DNA from: JAJBWD01 sp041670885
GTDB lineage: Bacteria; Bacillota; Clostridia; Clostridiales; Clostridiaceae
Length of the DNA: 7,138 nt
Reading direction: 5' to 3'
Assembly: GCA_041670885.1 (NCBI GenBank)
Contig: JBAXYJ010000148.1
Coordinates: 1 to 7,138, forward strand
Positions 1-5,421 of this stretch are shown in pieces (positions within the stretch are counted from its first letter, which is position 1; the number at the start of each line of letters is the position of its first letter). The notes beneath the pieces are model-generated. The model did not search any database, was not told the origin of the DNA, and was given only the letters and a program-made list of their open reading frames with translations. The position numbers were made by a program, and so were the translations under genes.

Positions 1-909
1 AATTCCTATGAGCAGTCCTACCTTAACACCTTCTCCTGCTTTGACTACTGAAGCAATGCAGGTGCCAAAGGTTACCCCAGTTAAAGTTCCAACAACACAG
101 GTTAATAAAATGTAGCCTATCTGGGTTCCAAAATTAATTTTCAGTATAAAAGTCAGGAATGACAGCAAAATGAAAATTTCTGAAAGGGATACTGTTGCAG
201 CTGCCATTATAGATACAACAAAAACCTTTAGTTTGTGTGTAGGAGCCACATTAACCCTTGCTCCCTGGGGAGACAGATCCGCTTGTATTGCAATTACTTC
301 ATTTAGTCCCATAAAGCCTCCATAAAGACAGGCCATTGCAATTAAAGTATAAAAGTAGTTAACGGTGGTATCCGGTGTTGAATTACTGCTTTGTACTTCC
401 TTAAGGAAATCTTTTCTATCAGAGATACTGCTTATTAATTTGCTGTGATCCACGGATGGATTCCTGCTTATAATAGTCTGTATTGTTGAAGCAGTCTGTT
501 TATAATCATCTAAAAAACTTTTAATTATGGTCTGGTTTAATCCGGATTTCTTAACGAAAAGCTTTAATCCATTATCAAAATAAATGTAACCTTCTATCTT
601 GTTATCCTGAAGAAGCTTTTCTGATTCTTCCTTAGATGTATACTTCACATCAAAAAGATTGCTCTTCCCCGGATTTTTGTCAGAATTTGAAACAGATGAA
701 ATTGCCTCTTTAAAAACAGTTTCTTTACTAAATTCTTCATTATTTACAATTCCAATTTTTATTTTAGAAAATGTTTCAGTGCTGGAAATGTTTTTTAAAG
801 ACAGATTAAACAGTATGGCCAGTATTATGGGAAATAAAAGAGTCCAGAAAATCGTTTGTCTGTCGCGCAGAATACATTTCAGCCTATATATATAATTATG
901 AAAAAACAT
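1..909 (-). CDS. ABC-2 type transporter permease, partial (C-terminus beyond left edge)
   Basis: Membrane subunit of an ABC exporter, probably working with the ATPase encoded just upstream. The frame is open from the ATG at 909-907 to the window edge, giving 303 codons without a stop. After a basic N-terminus (RLKCILRDRQ, residues 9-18) comes a first membrane segment (about 19-38). A long polar extracytoplasmic region (about 40-183) follows, then a hydrophobic stretch with YGGFMGLNE (196-204) and SPQGARVNVAPT (213-224), and further membrane segments at about 228-258 and 263-287. This is the ABC-2 membrane domain layout with one N-terminal helix, a large outer loop and a C-terminal helix bundle. 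An AGGAGG site lies between the ATPase stop and this ATG, 13 bases apart, so the two genes are one operon. Family members are about 380-400 residues, so roughly 80-100 are missing. The similarity to LnrM/YfiM-type permeases is from memory and the substrate is unknown. Confidence 0.9.
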   Translation of the reverse strand, partial: MFFHNYIYRLKCILRDRQTIFWTLLFPIILAILFNLSLKNISSTETFSKIKIGIVNNEEFSKETVFKEAISSVSNSDKNPGKSNLFDVKYTSKEESEKLLQDNKIEGYIYFDNGLKLFVKKSGLNQTIIKSFLDDYKQTASTIQTIISRNPSVDHSKLISSISDRKDFLKEVQSSNSTPDTTVNYFYTLIAMACLYGGFMGLNEVIAIQADLSPQGARVNVAPTHKLKVFVVSIMAAATVSLSEIFILLSFLTFILKINFGTQIGYILLTCVVGTLTGVTFGTCIASVVKAGEGVKVGLLIGI

Positions 910-922
910 ACTTTACCCTCCT

Positions 923-1855
923 TTAATCCCTAAGCTCTTTGCCTGTTATCTCCAGAAATACATCGTTTAGTGTTGGCGGCTCAGAATAAATTTTACCTAT
1001 GGAAATATTTTTTGATTTTAAATAATCCAGCAGATAAACCAGATTGTTTTTCCCTCTGTGGGATTTTACAATTAGTAAATTTTCCTCTATTTCTGCTGAT
1101 ATTATATTTGGCATTCTTCGTACATCCTCAAGGATGCTTTTATCAAATTTAAACATTTCTATGGTGATTTTTTCACCGGATTTTATCATTCCCTTTAATT
1201 CCTCATTAGTTCCGGATGCTATTGTTTTGCCTTTATCCATGATTATTATCCTGCTGCAGATTTTCTCAACCTCAGCCATATAGTGGGAGGTATATACAAC
1301 AGTGGCACCTTCCCTGTTCAGTCTTTGTATGCCCTCTAATATATTGTTCCTGCTTTGGGGGTCTACTGCAACTGTAGGTTCATCTAAAATGATAAGCTTA
1401 GGCTTATGGGCAACACCGCAGGCAATGTTTAATCTTCGGAGCAGGCCTCCGCTTAACTTCTTAGGATAAAACTTTCTGAAATCATTAAGACCTACAAAAT
1501 CTATGGCTTCATCTACAAGCTTTTTACGCTTTTTTTTGTCTGTAATATAAAGCCCGCAAAAATAATCAATGTTTTCATATACAGTAAGTTCATTAAATAC
1601 CGCAACATTTTGCATTATTATTCCGATATCCTGCTTTATATCGTATGCATCAGGAGACATTGGCTTATCAAAGATTTCTACGCTTCCCTTATCAAATTTA
1701 AGCAGCGATAAAATGCAGTTTATTGCAGTGGTTTTACCGGAACCGTTTGGTCCTAAAAGCCCTAACACCTCCCCCTCTTTTACTTCCATACTAAAGTGAT
1801 CCAGAGCTATCAGATCACCATATCTCTTCACCAGATTATTAACTTTTATTATCAT
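923..1855 (-). CDS. ABC transporter ATP-binding protein, drug-export (LnrL/CcmA-like) type
   Basis: Cytoplasmic nucleotide-binding subunit that powers the adjacent ABC-2 permease. All core motifs are present: aromatic A-loop Tyr12, Walker A GPNGSGKT (35-42), Q-loop Gln82, signature LSGGL (134-138, Leu replacing the usual Gln), Walker B LIILDEP (154-160) with catalytic Glu159, D-loop VAVDP (162-166) and switch His191 in YTSHYM. Residues after about 220 form the extra C-terminal domain seen in antibiotic-export ATPases, ending in PPTLNDVFLEITGKELRD. At 310 residues it is full length for the group. The start is fixed by GGAGGT seven bases upstream. The gene is first in a minus-strand operon, divergent from the sensor kinase. 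A sigma-A-like promoter lies at 1912-1940. The layout matches Bacillus LnrL (linearmycin resistance) or YvfR, but the transported compound cannot be told from sequence. Confidence 0.95.
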   Translation of the reverse strand: MIIKVNNLVKRYGDLIALDHFSMEVKEGEVLGLLGPNGSGKTTAINCILSLLKFDKGSVEIFDKPMSPDAYDIKQDIGIIMQNVAVFNELTVYENIDYFCGLYITDKKKRKKLVDEAIDFVGLNDFRKFYPKKLSGGLLRRLNIACGVAHKPKLIILDEPTVAVDPQSRNNILEGIQRLNREGATVVYTSHYMAEVEKICSRIIIMDKGKTIASGTNEELKGMIKSGEKITIEMFKFDKSILEDVRRMPNIISAEIEENLLIVKSHRGKNNLVYLLDYLKSKNISIGKIYSEPPTLNDVFLEITGKELRD

Positions 1856-1911
1856 ATAGATACCTCCAATTATTAATTCAAATTTCTAAAAGATGGCTGC
1901 ATTTCTTTTAT

Positions 1912-1940
1912 ATTATTATCATACTTTTTTTCCATGTCAT
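1912..1940 (-). promoter_or_regulatory. Predicted sigma-A promoter of the ABC transporter operon
   Basis: Read on the minus strand, ATGACA (1940-1935, five of six -35 consensus bases) is followed after exactly 17 bases by AATAAT (1917-1912, five of six -10 bases). An overlapping alternative is TTACAA-N17-TATGAT a few bases upstream. Transcription would start near 1905 and give a leader of about 50 bases before the ATPase start at 1855. The -35 falls within an imperfect dyad (tgtcat at 1935-1940, atgaca at 1969-1974). Confidence 0.5.
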
Positions 1941-1986
1941 TTGTAAGTGAATATATTCCTAACAGGACATGACAAATGTAATGAAG

Positions 1987-2095
1987 TGAAGAAATTGCAT
2001 AATTAATATATTGATTTTTTCAGTTAAAAAAACGTTGATAATTCGTTATTTTTAAACTGAAAAATCAGCCAGAATGTTATTATGCAATTTCCTTA
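1987..2095. repeat. Long nested imperfect inverted repeat in the divergent intergenic region
   Basis: Three nested arm pairs share one centre near 2039. The outer pair GAAATTGCATAAT (1991-2003) and ATTATGCAATTTC (2079-2091) is 13 bp and perfect. The middle pair TTTTTCAGTT (2016-2025) and AACTGAAAAA (2055-2064) is 10 bp and perfect. The inner A-rich arms end in CG (2033-2034) and CG (2044-2045) around a nine-base loop. Together they could form a hairpin of about 100 bases with internal loops, or act as a set of symmetric protein sites. The third copy of TTGCATAAT at 2231-2239, just before the kinase ribosome binding site, is outside the hairpin. There is no G+C-rich stem plus U-tract, so this is not a normal terminator. 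Confidence 0.7.
2031..2047. promoter_or_regulatory. Candidate operator dyad AACG-N9-CGTT, copy 1
   Basis: The 17-bp core AACGTTGATAATTCGTT is the tip of the larger inverted repeat around it. A closely related core, inverted, lies at 2171-2187; 14 of 17 positions agree when one copy is reversed. A repeated dyad between a response regulator operon and its likely target operon is where a LuxR/NarL-type dimer would be expected to bind. It sits about 90 bases upstream of the predicted ABC operon -35 element. Binding is an inference. Confidence 0.4.
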
Positions 2096-2127
2096 AGTAA
2101 CTTGAGAACAGGAAATTTTTATGTTAG

Positions 2128-2151
2128 AGTTTATATAAGGACATATAAACT
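2128..2151. repeat. Perfect 9-bp inverted repeat AGTTTATAT-N6-ATATAAACT
   Basis: Arms 2128-2136 and 2143-2151 are exact reverse complements around the six-base spacer AAGGAC. The dyad lies between the two AACG-N9-CGTT sites. It overlaps a weak alternative kinase promoter (TTGAGA at 2102-2107, 17 bases, TAGAGT at 2125-2130). Both operator and RNA-hairpin roles are possible, and there is no U-tract for a terminator. Confidence 0.5.
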
Positions 2152-2160
2152 GCTGTTTTT

Positions 2161-2196
2161 ATCTGAAAGTAACGAATATCCAACGTTTTTTCAGAT
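2161..2196. promoter_or_regulatory. Candidate operator dyad AACG-N9-CGTT, copy 2, with extended arms
   Basis: The core AACG (2171-2174), N9, CGTT (2184-2187) is extended outward by ATCTGAAA on the left and TTTTCAGAT on the right, so the arms pair over about 13 bases with one bulge. Its reverse complement closely matches the core at 2031-2047, about 140 bp away. The right arm overlaps the -35 element of the predicted kinase promoter, so a bound protein would directly affect kinase transcription. Confidence 0.45.
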
Positions 2197-2216
2197 GAAA
2201 ATCAATTAAATATTTT
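2188..2216 (+). promoter_or_regulatory. Possible promoter of the kinase-regulator operon
   Basis: TTTTCA (2188-2193), 17 bases, then TATTTT (2211-2216); each hexamer matches four of six consensus bases. Transcription would start near 2223, leaving a leader of about 34 bases with the GAGG site at 2244-2247. This is a weak promoter by sequence, which would fit a gene needing an activator. The TTGAGA/TAGAGT pair at 2102-2130 is an alternative. Confidence 0.3.
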
Positions 2217-2256
2217 TAAATATTAAAAGTTTGCATAATAATCGAGGTTACAAGAT

Positions 2257-3315
2257 ATGAACAAGCTGATTGATAAGATCATAATTTTTATATTCTGCTT
2301 AATTTTATATATACCTGGTGAAAACTCAATTTATATGATTATACCTATTCTGGCAGCGGTTATATTCAGCGGCACCTTAAGCTGCCTGGAAGACCAGCGT
2401 ATTATTACGGTAATATTTATAGTGTACATAGTAATTTGTTTTTTTCAGCCTTTAGCTTTATTTTTTATTCCCCTTATCTGCTATGACGTTCTGCTGTTTA
2501 AGTTCAGATGGATATGGGCTTTAGCTCTTATGCCCTATTTAAGCAATATTAATCAGCTGCTTACAGTTCAAAGGGGTTTAATCCCTGCAATAACTGTAAC
2601 TGCATATATTTTAAAATACCGCAGTGTTTCCTTTGAGAAAATTAAAAAAGACTATTTTCATCTTAGGGATAACACAAAAGAAATATCTATTCAACTGGAA
2701 AAAAAGAATAAATCACTTCTGGAAAAGCAGGATTATGAAATAAATTTAGCCATGCTGAAGGAACGAAACAGAATTGCCAGGGATATTCACGATAATGTAG
2801 GCCACATGCTGTCAAGATCAATTCTGCAGATTGGAGCTCTTCTTGCAGTCAACAAGGATACGGAAACAAAGGAAAGCTTAAGATCAATAAAGGATACTCT
2901 ATCTGAAGCCATGGACAGTATACGAAGAAGTGTACATGATCTGCATGATGAGTCCATTAATCTTGAGATTGAAATACAATCCTTAATTAGTAATTTTAAT
3001 TTCTGTCCTGTTGAATTTTACTATGATGTTGAATCAAACCCGGATAAAAATCTGGAATACTGCTTTATTGCAATCGTAAAAGAAGCTTTGTCAAATATCG
3101 CTAAGCACTCAAATGCCGCAAAAGCTTCTGTGAAAATTATTGAACATCCGGCACTATATCAGCTGGTTATAGAAGATAATGGGAATCAAAATGACTGCAA
3201 AAGCAATAATGGCATGGGCTTAAAAAATATTTCAGACAGGGTAGCAGCCTTTGACGGCAACGTTAATATCAGCACAGATAAAGGATTCAGAATTTTTATT
3301 TCAATTCCAAAATAA
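2257..3315 (+). CDS. Membrane sensor histidine kinase, HisKA_3 (NarL-partner/DesK-like) family
   Basis: Sensor of a two-component system, acting at the cytoplasmic membrane and phosphorylating the regulator encoded next. Residues 1-122 hold about five or six membrane segments with very short loops and no sizeable outer domain, so the signal is probably sensed within or at the membrane. A charged, probably coiled-coil linker (125-165) leads to the dimerization/phosphoacceptor box RIARDIHDNVGH, with His178 as the phosphorylation site. The ATPase domain shows the N-box with Asn280 (KEALSNIAKHS), G1 box EDNGN with Asp307, and G2 box GMGL (319-322). At 352 residues it is a normal size. The start is supported by GAGG nine bases upstream. 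The intergenic gap to the regulator is 72 bases. Its divergence from an ABC exporter operon resembles LnrJ or YvfT of Bacillus. Confidence 0.95.
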   Translation: MNKLIDKIIIFIFCLILYIPGENSIYMIIPILAAVIFSGTLSCLEDQRIITVIFIVYIVICFFQPLALFFIPLICYDVLLFKFRWIWALALMPYLSNINQLLTVQRGLIPAITVTAYILKYRSVSFEKIKKDYFHLRDNTKEISIQLEKKNKSLLEKQDYEINLAMLKERNRIARDIHDNVGHMLSRSILQIGALLAVNKDTETKESLRSIKDTLSEAMDSIRRSVHDLHDESINLEIEIQSLISNFNFCPVEFYYDVESNPDKNLEYCFIAIVKEALSNIAKHSNAAKASVKIIEHPALYQLVIEDNGNQNDCKSNNGMGLKNISDRVAAFDGNVNISTDKGFRIFISIPK

Positions 3316-3316
3316 T

Positions 3317-3368
3317 CCCCGAGCCAGGGCATAACTGGAATAATTTCCATTATTTTTCGCCCCAGGGG
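3317..3368 (+). repeat. Predicted hairpin in the kinase-regulator spacer
   Basis: The spacer between the two genes can fold as three stacked helices: CCCC (3317-3320) with GGGG (3365-3368), GGGC (3327-3330) with GCCC (3359-3362), and TGGAA (3336-3340) with TTCCA (3345-3349) around a TAAT loop. It ends ten bases before the AAGGAG of the response regulator gene. It is markedly more G+C rich than the flanks and has no U-tract. A role in mRNA processing, stability or relative translation of the two genes is possible but unproven. Confidence 0.4.
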
Positions 3369-3387
3369 TGATATCGAAAGGAGACTC

Positions 3388-4008
3388 ATGAGAATAGTAG
3401 TTGTTGACGACGATAAATTAGTATGCGTTTCTCTCAAAACCATATTAGAAGCAGACAAAGATATAACAGTTGCAGGTACTGGAAACAATGGTATTGATGC
3501 CGTTAATTTGTATAACAGTCTGCAGCCTGATATTTTATTAATGGATATAAGGATGGGGACCATGACAGGACTTGATGCAGGAGAAACAATTTTAAAAACA
3601 GATAAAACTGCGAAAATATTATTTTTAACCACCTTTTCAGATGATGAATATATAATAAAAGCACTGAAGATTGGTGCTAAAGGGTATATTATAAAGCAGA
3701 ATTTTGAAAGTATTGTACCTTCATTAAAGGCTGTATATATAGGGCAAAGTGTTTTTGGGAATGACATTGTTGCAAGAATCCCATCACTAATAAATAATAT
3801 GAAAGAATCTGATTTTTCTGCCTTTGGCATCACAGTGAAAGAACTGGATATTATAAGGTTAGTGGCCGAAGGACTAAGCAATAAAGAAATAGCAAACAGC
3901 CTATATTTAGGTGAGGGCACCGTTAGAAATAGTTTGTCCACTATTTTAGAGAAGTTGGAACTCAGAGACAGAACTCAGCTGGCTATATTCTATTATAAGC
4001 ATAGGTAA
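3388..4008 (+). CDS. Response regulator, NarL/LuxR family
   Basis: Transcription factor phosphorylated by the kinase encoded immediately upstream. The receiver domain (1 to about 120) has the acidic cluster DDD (7-9), phosphoacceptor Asp53 in ILLMDIRM, switch Thr81 and conserved Lys103 in GYIIK. After a linker, residues 143-206 form a LuxR-type DNA-binding domain: TVKELDIIRLVAEG, then the helix-turn-helix LSNKEIANSLYLGEGTVRN (163-181). The length of 206 is typical. AAGGAG at 3378-3383 fixes the ATG. It should bind DNA as a dimer at dyad sites, and the AACG-N9-CGTT pair in the divergent intergenic region is the obvious candidate. The expected targets are the ABC exporter operon and perhaps its own operon. 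No clear terminator follows the stop codon. Confidence 0.95.
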   Translation: MRIVVVDDDKLVCVSLKTILEADKDITVAGTGNNGIDAVNLYNSLQPDILLMDIRMGTMTGLDAGETILKTDKTAKILFLTTFSDDEYIIKALKIGAKGYIIKQNFESIVPSLKAVYIGQSVFGNDIVARIPSLINNMKESDFSAFGITVKELDIIRLVAEGLSNKEIANSLYLGEGTVRNSLSTILEKLELRDRTQLAIFYYKHR

Positions 4009-4234
4009 AGGGACAGTTCTCATTATTTTTAATCTTTGTTAAATAAAATGGCTATGCCGCATCATATGGCTGCAAAATCAAGCAAATAGCTGCATTTTCC
4101 CCTATCACAATAAACGTTTCCTAAAATCATCATATTATGGTAGTATATTGGTAATTTCTATTGTATAATTATAGTAGAATTAATTTGGAATCGTAAATTA
4201 TGGCGATGCAAATATTAATAGGGGATGTACATTC

Positions 4235-4393
4235 ATGGATATTTTTGGTATTACTACTTCCATTTACCTAATTATTATTTTAGTTTTGTTAGGTATACAA
4301 ATTTTTGGATTTGTGTTATTTGTAAAACTTGCTAAAAGGGGCATTAAAGTACTTGATATTTACATCAAGAATAATTCCAATGATAAATTGTAG
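4235..4393 (+). CDS. Small single-pass membrane protein (52 aa), unknown function
   Basis: An ATG at 4235 preceded by AGGGGAT (about eight bases away) opens a 52-codon frame ending in TAG at 4391-4393. The product starts MDIFGITTS, has one hydrophobic helix at about residues 9-30, then a basic stretch (KLAKRGIKVL, 31-40) and a polar tail ending NNSNDKL. The charge pattern predicts the C-terminus in the cytoplasm. A good -10 hexamer, TATAAT, is present at 4164-4169 but no convincing -35. Short membrane peptides of this plan (one helix followed by an amphipathic basic and acidic tail) are common unannotated genes in clostridia and bacilli. It lies downstream of the two-component system on the same strand with a 226-base gap, and a working link to it is only a possibility. 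I do not recognise a named family. Confidence 0.65.
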   Translation: MDIFGITTSIYLIIILVLLGIQIFGFVLFVKLAKRGIKVLDIYIKNNSNDKL

Positions 4394-4419
4394 GTAAACC
4401 TATTTCATATAAGACAAAC

Positions 4420-4446
4420 TAAGGGAATCGAAAATGGATTCCCTTA
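4420..4446. repeat. Perfect 10-bp hairpin, TAAGGGAATC / GATTCCCTTA
   Basis: Arms 4420-4429 and 4437-4446 are exact reverse complements around the seven-base loop GAAAATG. On the plus strand an A-run follows, not a T-run, so it is not a canonical intrinsic terminator for the small gene ending at 4393, although it could still protect the 3' end of that transcript. It lies four bases inside the left terminal repeat of the candidate mobile element. Confidence 0.7.
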
Positions 4447-4519
4447 AAAAAGTGCCAAAAATTAACTATTAGTTGTGACATAGCCAGTGAACTCGCTTAG
4501 CTAAAGCTGAACATCGAAA

Positions 4520-4549
4520 CTTCAGGGGGAAACTCTACCCTACCTGAAG
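4520..4549 (+). repeat. G+C-rich hairpin CTTCAGGGGG / CCC-TA-CCTGAAG
   Basis: CTTCAGG (4520-4526) pairs with CCTGAAG (4543-4549), continuing inward as GGG (4527-4529) with CCC (4538-4540) after a two-base TA bulge. The loop is AAACTCTA. Ten base pairs with six or more G-C pairs make it the most stable predicted fold in this stretch. No T-run follows, so a terminator is unlikely. A conserved RNA fold or a transposon-end structure fits better. Confidence 0.55.
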
Positions 4550-4595
4550 CAGAATTATAGGATCACTTAACTTATAGAAGTAGGTGTCTTATAAT

Positions 4596-4751
4596 TTAGA
4601 TAAAAATTTCTCTTTTAGAAATTCCTTCATTTAAAACTTGAATAACTTTGTCTTCTTCAGGAAAATATATTCTTCCTAATTCAGACTTCTGCAAAGCAAT
4701 TTTGCAGTCATTCAAACCTTGCTTTCCTGCTCTTATAATATAAATATTTAT
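4596..4751 (-). pseudogene. N-terminal fragment of a GNAT acetyltransferase, decayed start codon
   Basis: Read on the minus strand from 4751, an open frame of 51 codons gives (I)NIYIIRAGKQGLNDC, then ALQKSELGRIYFPEED and NEGISKREIFI, followed by TAA at 4598-4596. This resembles the first 50 or so residues of a clostridial acetyltransferase family that continues with an IFVAVD-like strand and the acetyl-CoA binding motif. Both are absent here. Where ATG is expected the sequence has ATA, with GGGGACA as a possible former ribosome site. An in-frame stop lies further upstream, and no ATG or GTG start is available. The frame ends three bases from the right repeat of the candidate mobile element, and none of the three frames beyond the left repeat continues the family. 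The family call rests on remembered similarity. Confidence 0.5.
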
Positions 4752-4824
4752 TAGCCCTTGTCCCCATGAATTTTAATAAGAAATTATTCCGGATTTGCTT
4801 TTTTTGTCTCTTTAATTCATGACC

Positions 4825-5349
4825 CTATCCTTTAGAAGAATTCTCTATAAGACTGTAAATATTAACCAGCCTGCTGAGTTTGATAATTTCCATACATGCA
4901 CAATATTTATCGGCGAGTACTACGATGAAAGTTTCCTTGTATTTAGGAAGCTTTATTGTTAAAGGCCACATATGTTTCACTATAATATCCTTCTCTACAT
5001 CATTTAAATCAAAAAGTTTATTTGCATTTTCTAATGCAGTGTAGGGATGCGTAAAGCCATGCAGTCCATTATTTAATTTCGTTATGTGCCAGTCATACAA
5101 GAAAAAATCATGAAGCAATCCCCCTCTGGCTGCACAGCGGTAGTCAAGTCCTAGATGTCTGCACATCAAATAACTAATATATGAAACATAAATACAGTGT
5201 TGAAGGCAGGTTATATTGCTGTGCTGTACAAAACTATCCATGGAACATACAGTTTCATTTTCAGCCAAATCACTAATGCAATTTTTATATTCCAGGAAAT
5301 TTTCGGAATTTTCTTTTAAGTTCAACCTTGATTTTATTAAATCTATCAT
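4825..5349 (-). CDS. HD-domain protein, putative phosphohydrolase
   Basis: Soluble metal-dependent phosphohydrolase of the HD superfamily with unknown substrate. The metal and catalytic residues appear in order: His51 in CLQHCIYVS, the HD pair His80-Asp81 in GGLLHDFFLYDW, His101 in GFTHPYTALENA, His126 in IVKHMWPLT, and Asp147 in LADKYCA. At 174 residues it is a single-domain member. The region before the domain (1-45) is helical and polar. AAGGAGT eight bases upstream supports the ATG. It is the last gene in a minus-strand group, 72 bases after the acetyltransferase stop, and may have its own promoter. Members of this clostridial family are often labelled only as phosphohydrolase, and nothing nearby defines the substrate. 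It has several cysteines (24, 35, 48, 52, 63, 72, 150, 152), more than usual for its size. Confidence 0.85.
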   Translation of the reverse strand: MIDLIKSRLNLKENSENFLEYKNCISDLAENETVCSMDSFVQHSNITCLQHCIYVSYISYLMCRHLGLDYRCAARGGLLHDFFLYDWHITKLNNGLHGFTHPYTALENANKLFDLNDVEKDIIVKHMWPLTIKLPKYKETFIVVLADKYCACMEIIKLSRLVNIYSLIENSSKG

Positions 5350-5374
5350 ACAATATACTCCTTACTTCACTTCT

Positions 5375-5404
5375 AATATACACAAGCCAAAGTTTACTAT
5401 TGAA
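5375..5404 (-). promoter_or_regulatory. Possible promoter of the HD-domain gene
   Basis: On the minus strand TTCAAT (5404-5399) is followed after 18 bases by TATATT (5380-5375, five of six -10 bases). Transcription would start near 5368 and give a leader of about 20 bases carrying the AAGGAGT site. The -35 is poor, and read-through from the upstream acetyltransferase gene is an equally good explanation for expression. Confidence 0.25.
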
Positions 5405-5421
5405 ATTATTTATTAAATGAA

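Larger units (their letters stand above)
4408..4593. mobile_element. Candidate 186-bp non-autonomous (MITE-like) element
   Basis: The segment is bounded by a perfect 9-bp inverted repeat, TATAAGACA (4408-4416) and TGTCTTATA (4585-4593). If the outer TA is counted as target, the ends are TAAGACA/TGTCTTA flanked by TA on both sides. Inside are a perfect 10-bp hairpin near the left end and a strong G+C-rich hairpin at 4520-4549. About half of the bases at 4473-4550 are G or C, clearly above the surroundings. There is no open frame of note inside. The right boundary falls within a few bases of where an acetyltransferase reading frame is cut off, which fits an insertion or rearrangement. From memory, the GTGAACTCGCTTAGCTAAAG-like stretch also recalls non-coding right ends of IS200/IS605 (TnpB) elements, which would make it a deletion remnant instead. 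A structured non-coding RNA is the third option. Confidence 0.4.

Noticed and set aside
659..895. Plus-strand frame of 78 codons opposite the permease gene
   Set aside because: It is antisense to a well-supported permease frame, has no ribosome site and shows no domain. Plus-strand frames at 970-1152, 1044-1283 and 1569-1799 opposite the ATPase fail for the same reasons, as does 5216-5416, which lies mostly opposite the HD-domain gene.
1931..1979. Dyad around TGTCAT/ATGACA and CATTTGT/ACAAATG
   Set aside because: Two short arm pairs occur but in an order that cannot form one continuous hairpin. It is too weak to list separately from the promoter it overlaps.
3186..3941. 251-codon open frame on the minus strand
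   Set aside because: It lies opposite the end of the histidine kinase and most of the response regulator gene, which have full domain motifs. The translation is serine and leucine rich with no recognisable domain, as expected for a shadow frame.
4009..4234. Terminator or gene after the response regulator
   Set aside because: The stretch has repeated ATGGC/GCTGC words and a TATAAT at 4164-4169, but no stem followed by a T-run and no convincing frame.
4420..4446. Intrinsic terminator for the small membrane protein gene
   Set aside because: The stem is good, but the plus strand continues with an A-run and the minus strand has no T-run after the stem.
4752..4824. Upstream extension of the acetyltransferase fragment
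   Set aside because: In the same minus-strand frame a TAA occurs just upstream and the codons between resemble no known N-terminus, so the fragment most likely begins at the ATA at 4751.
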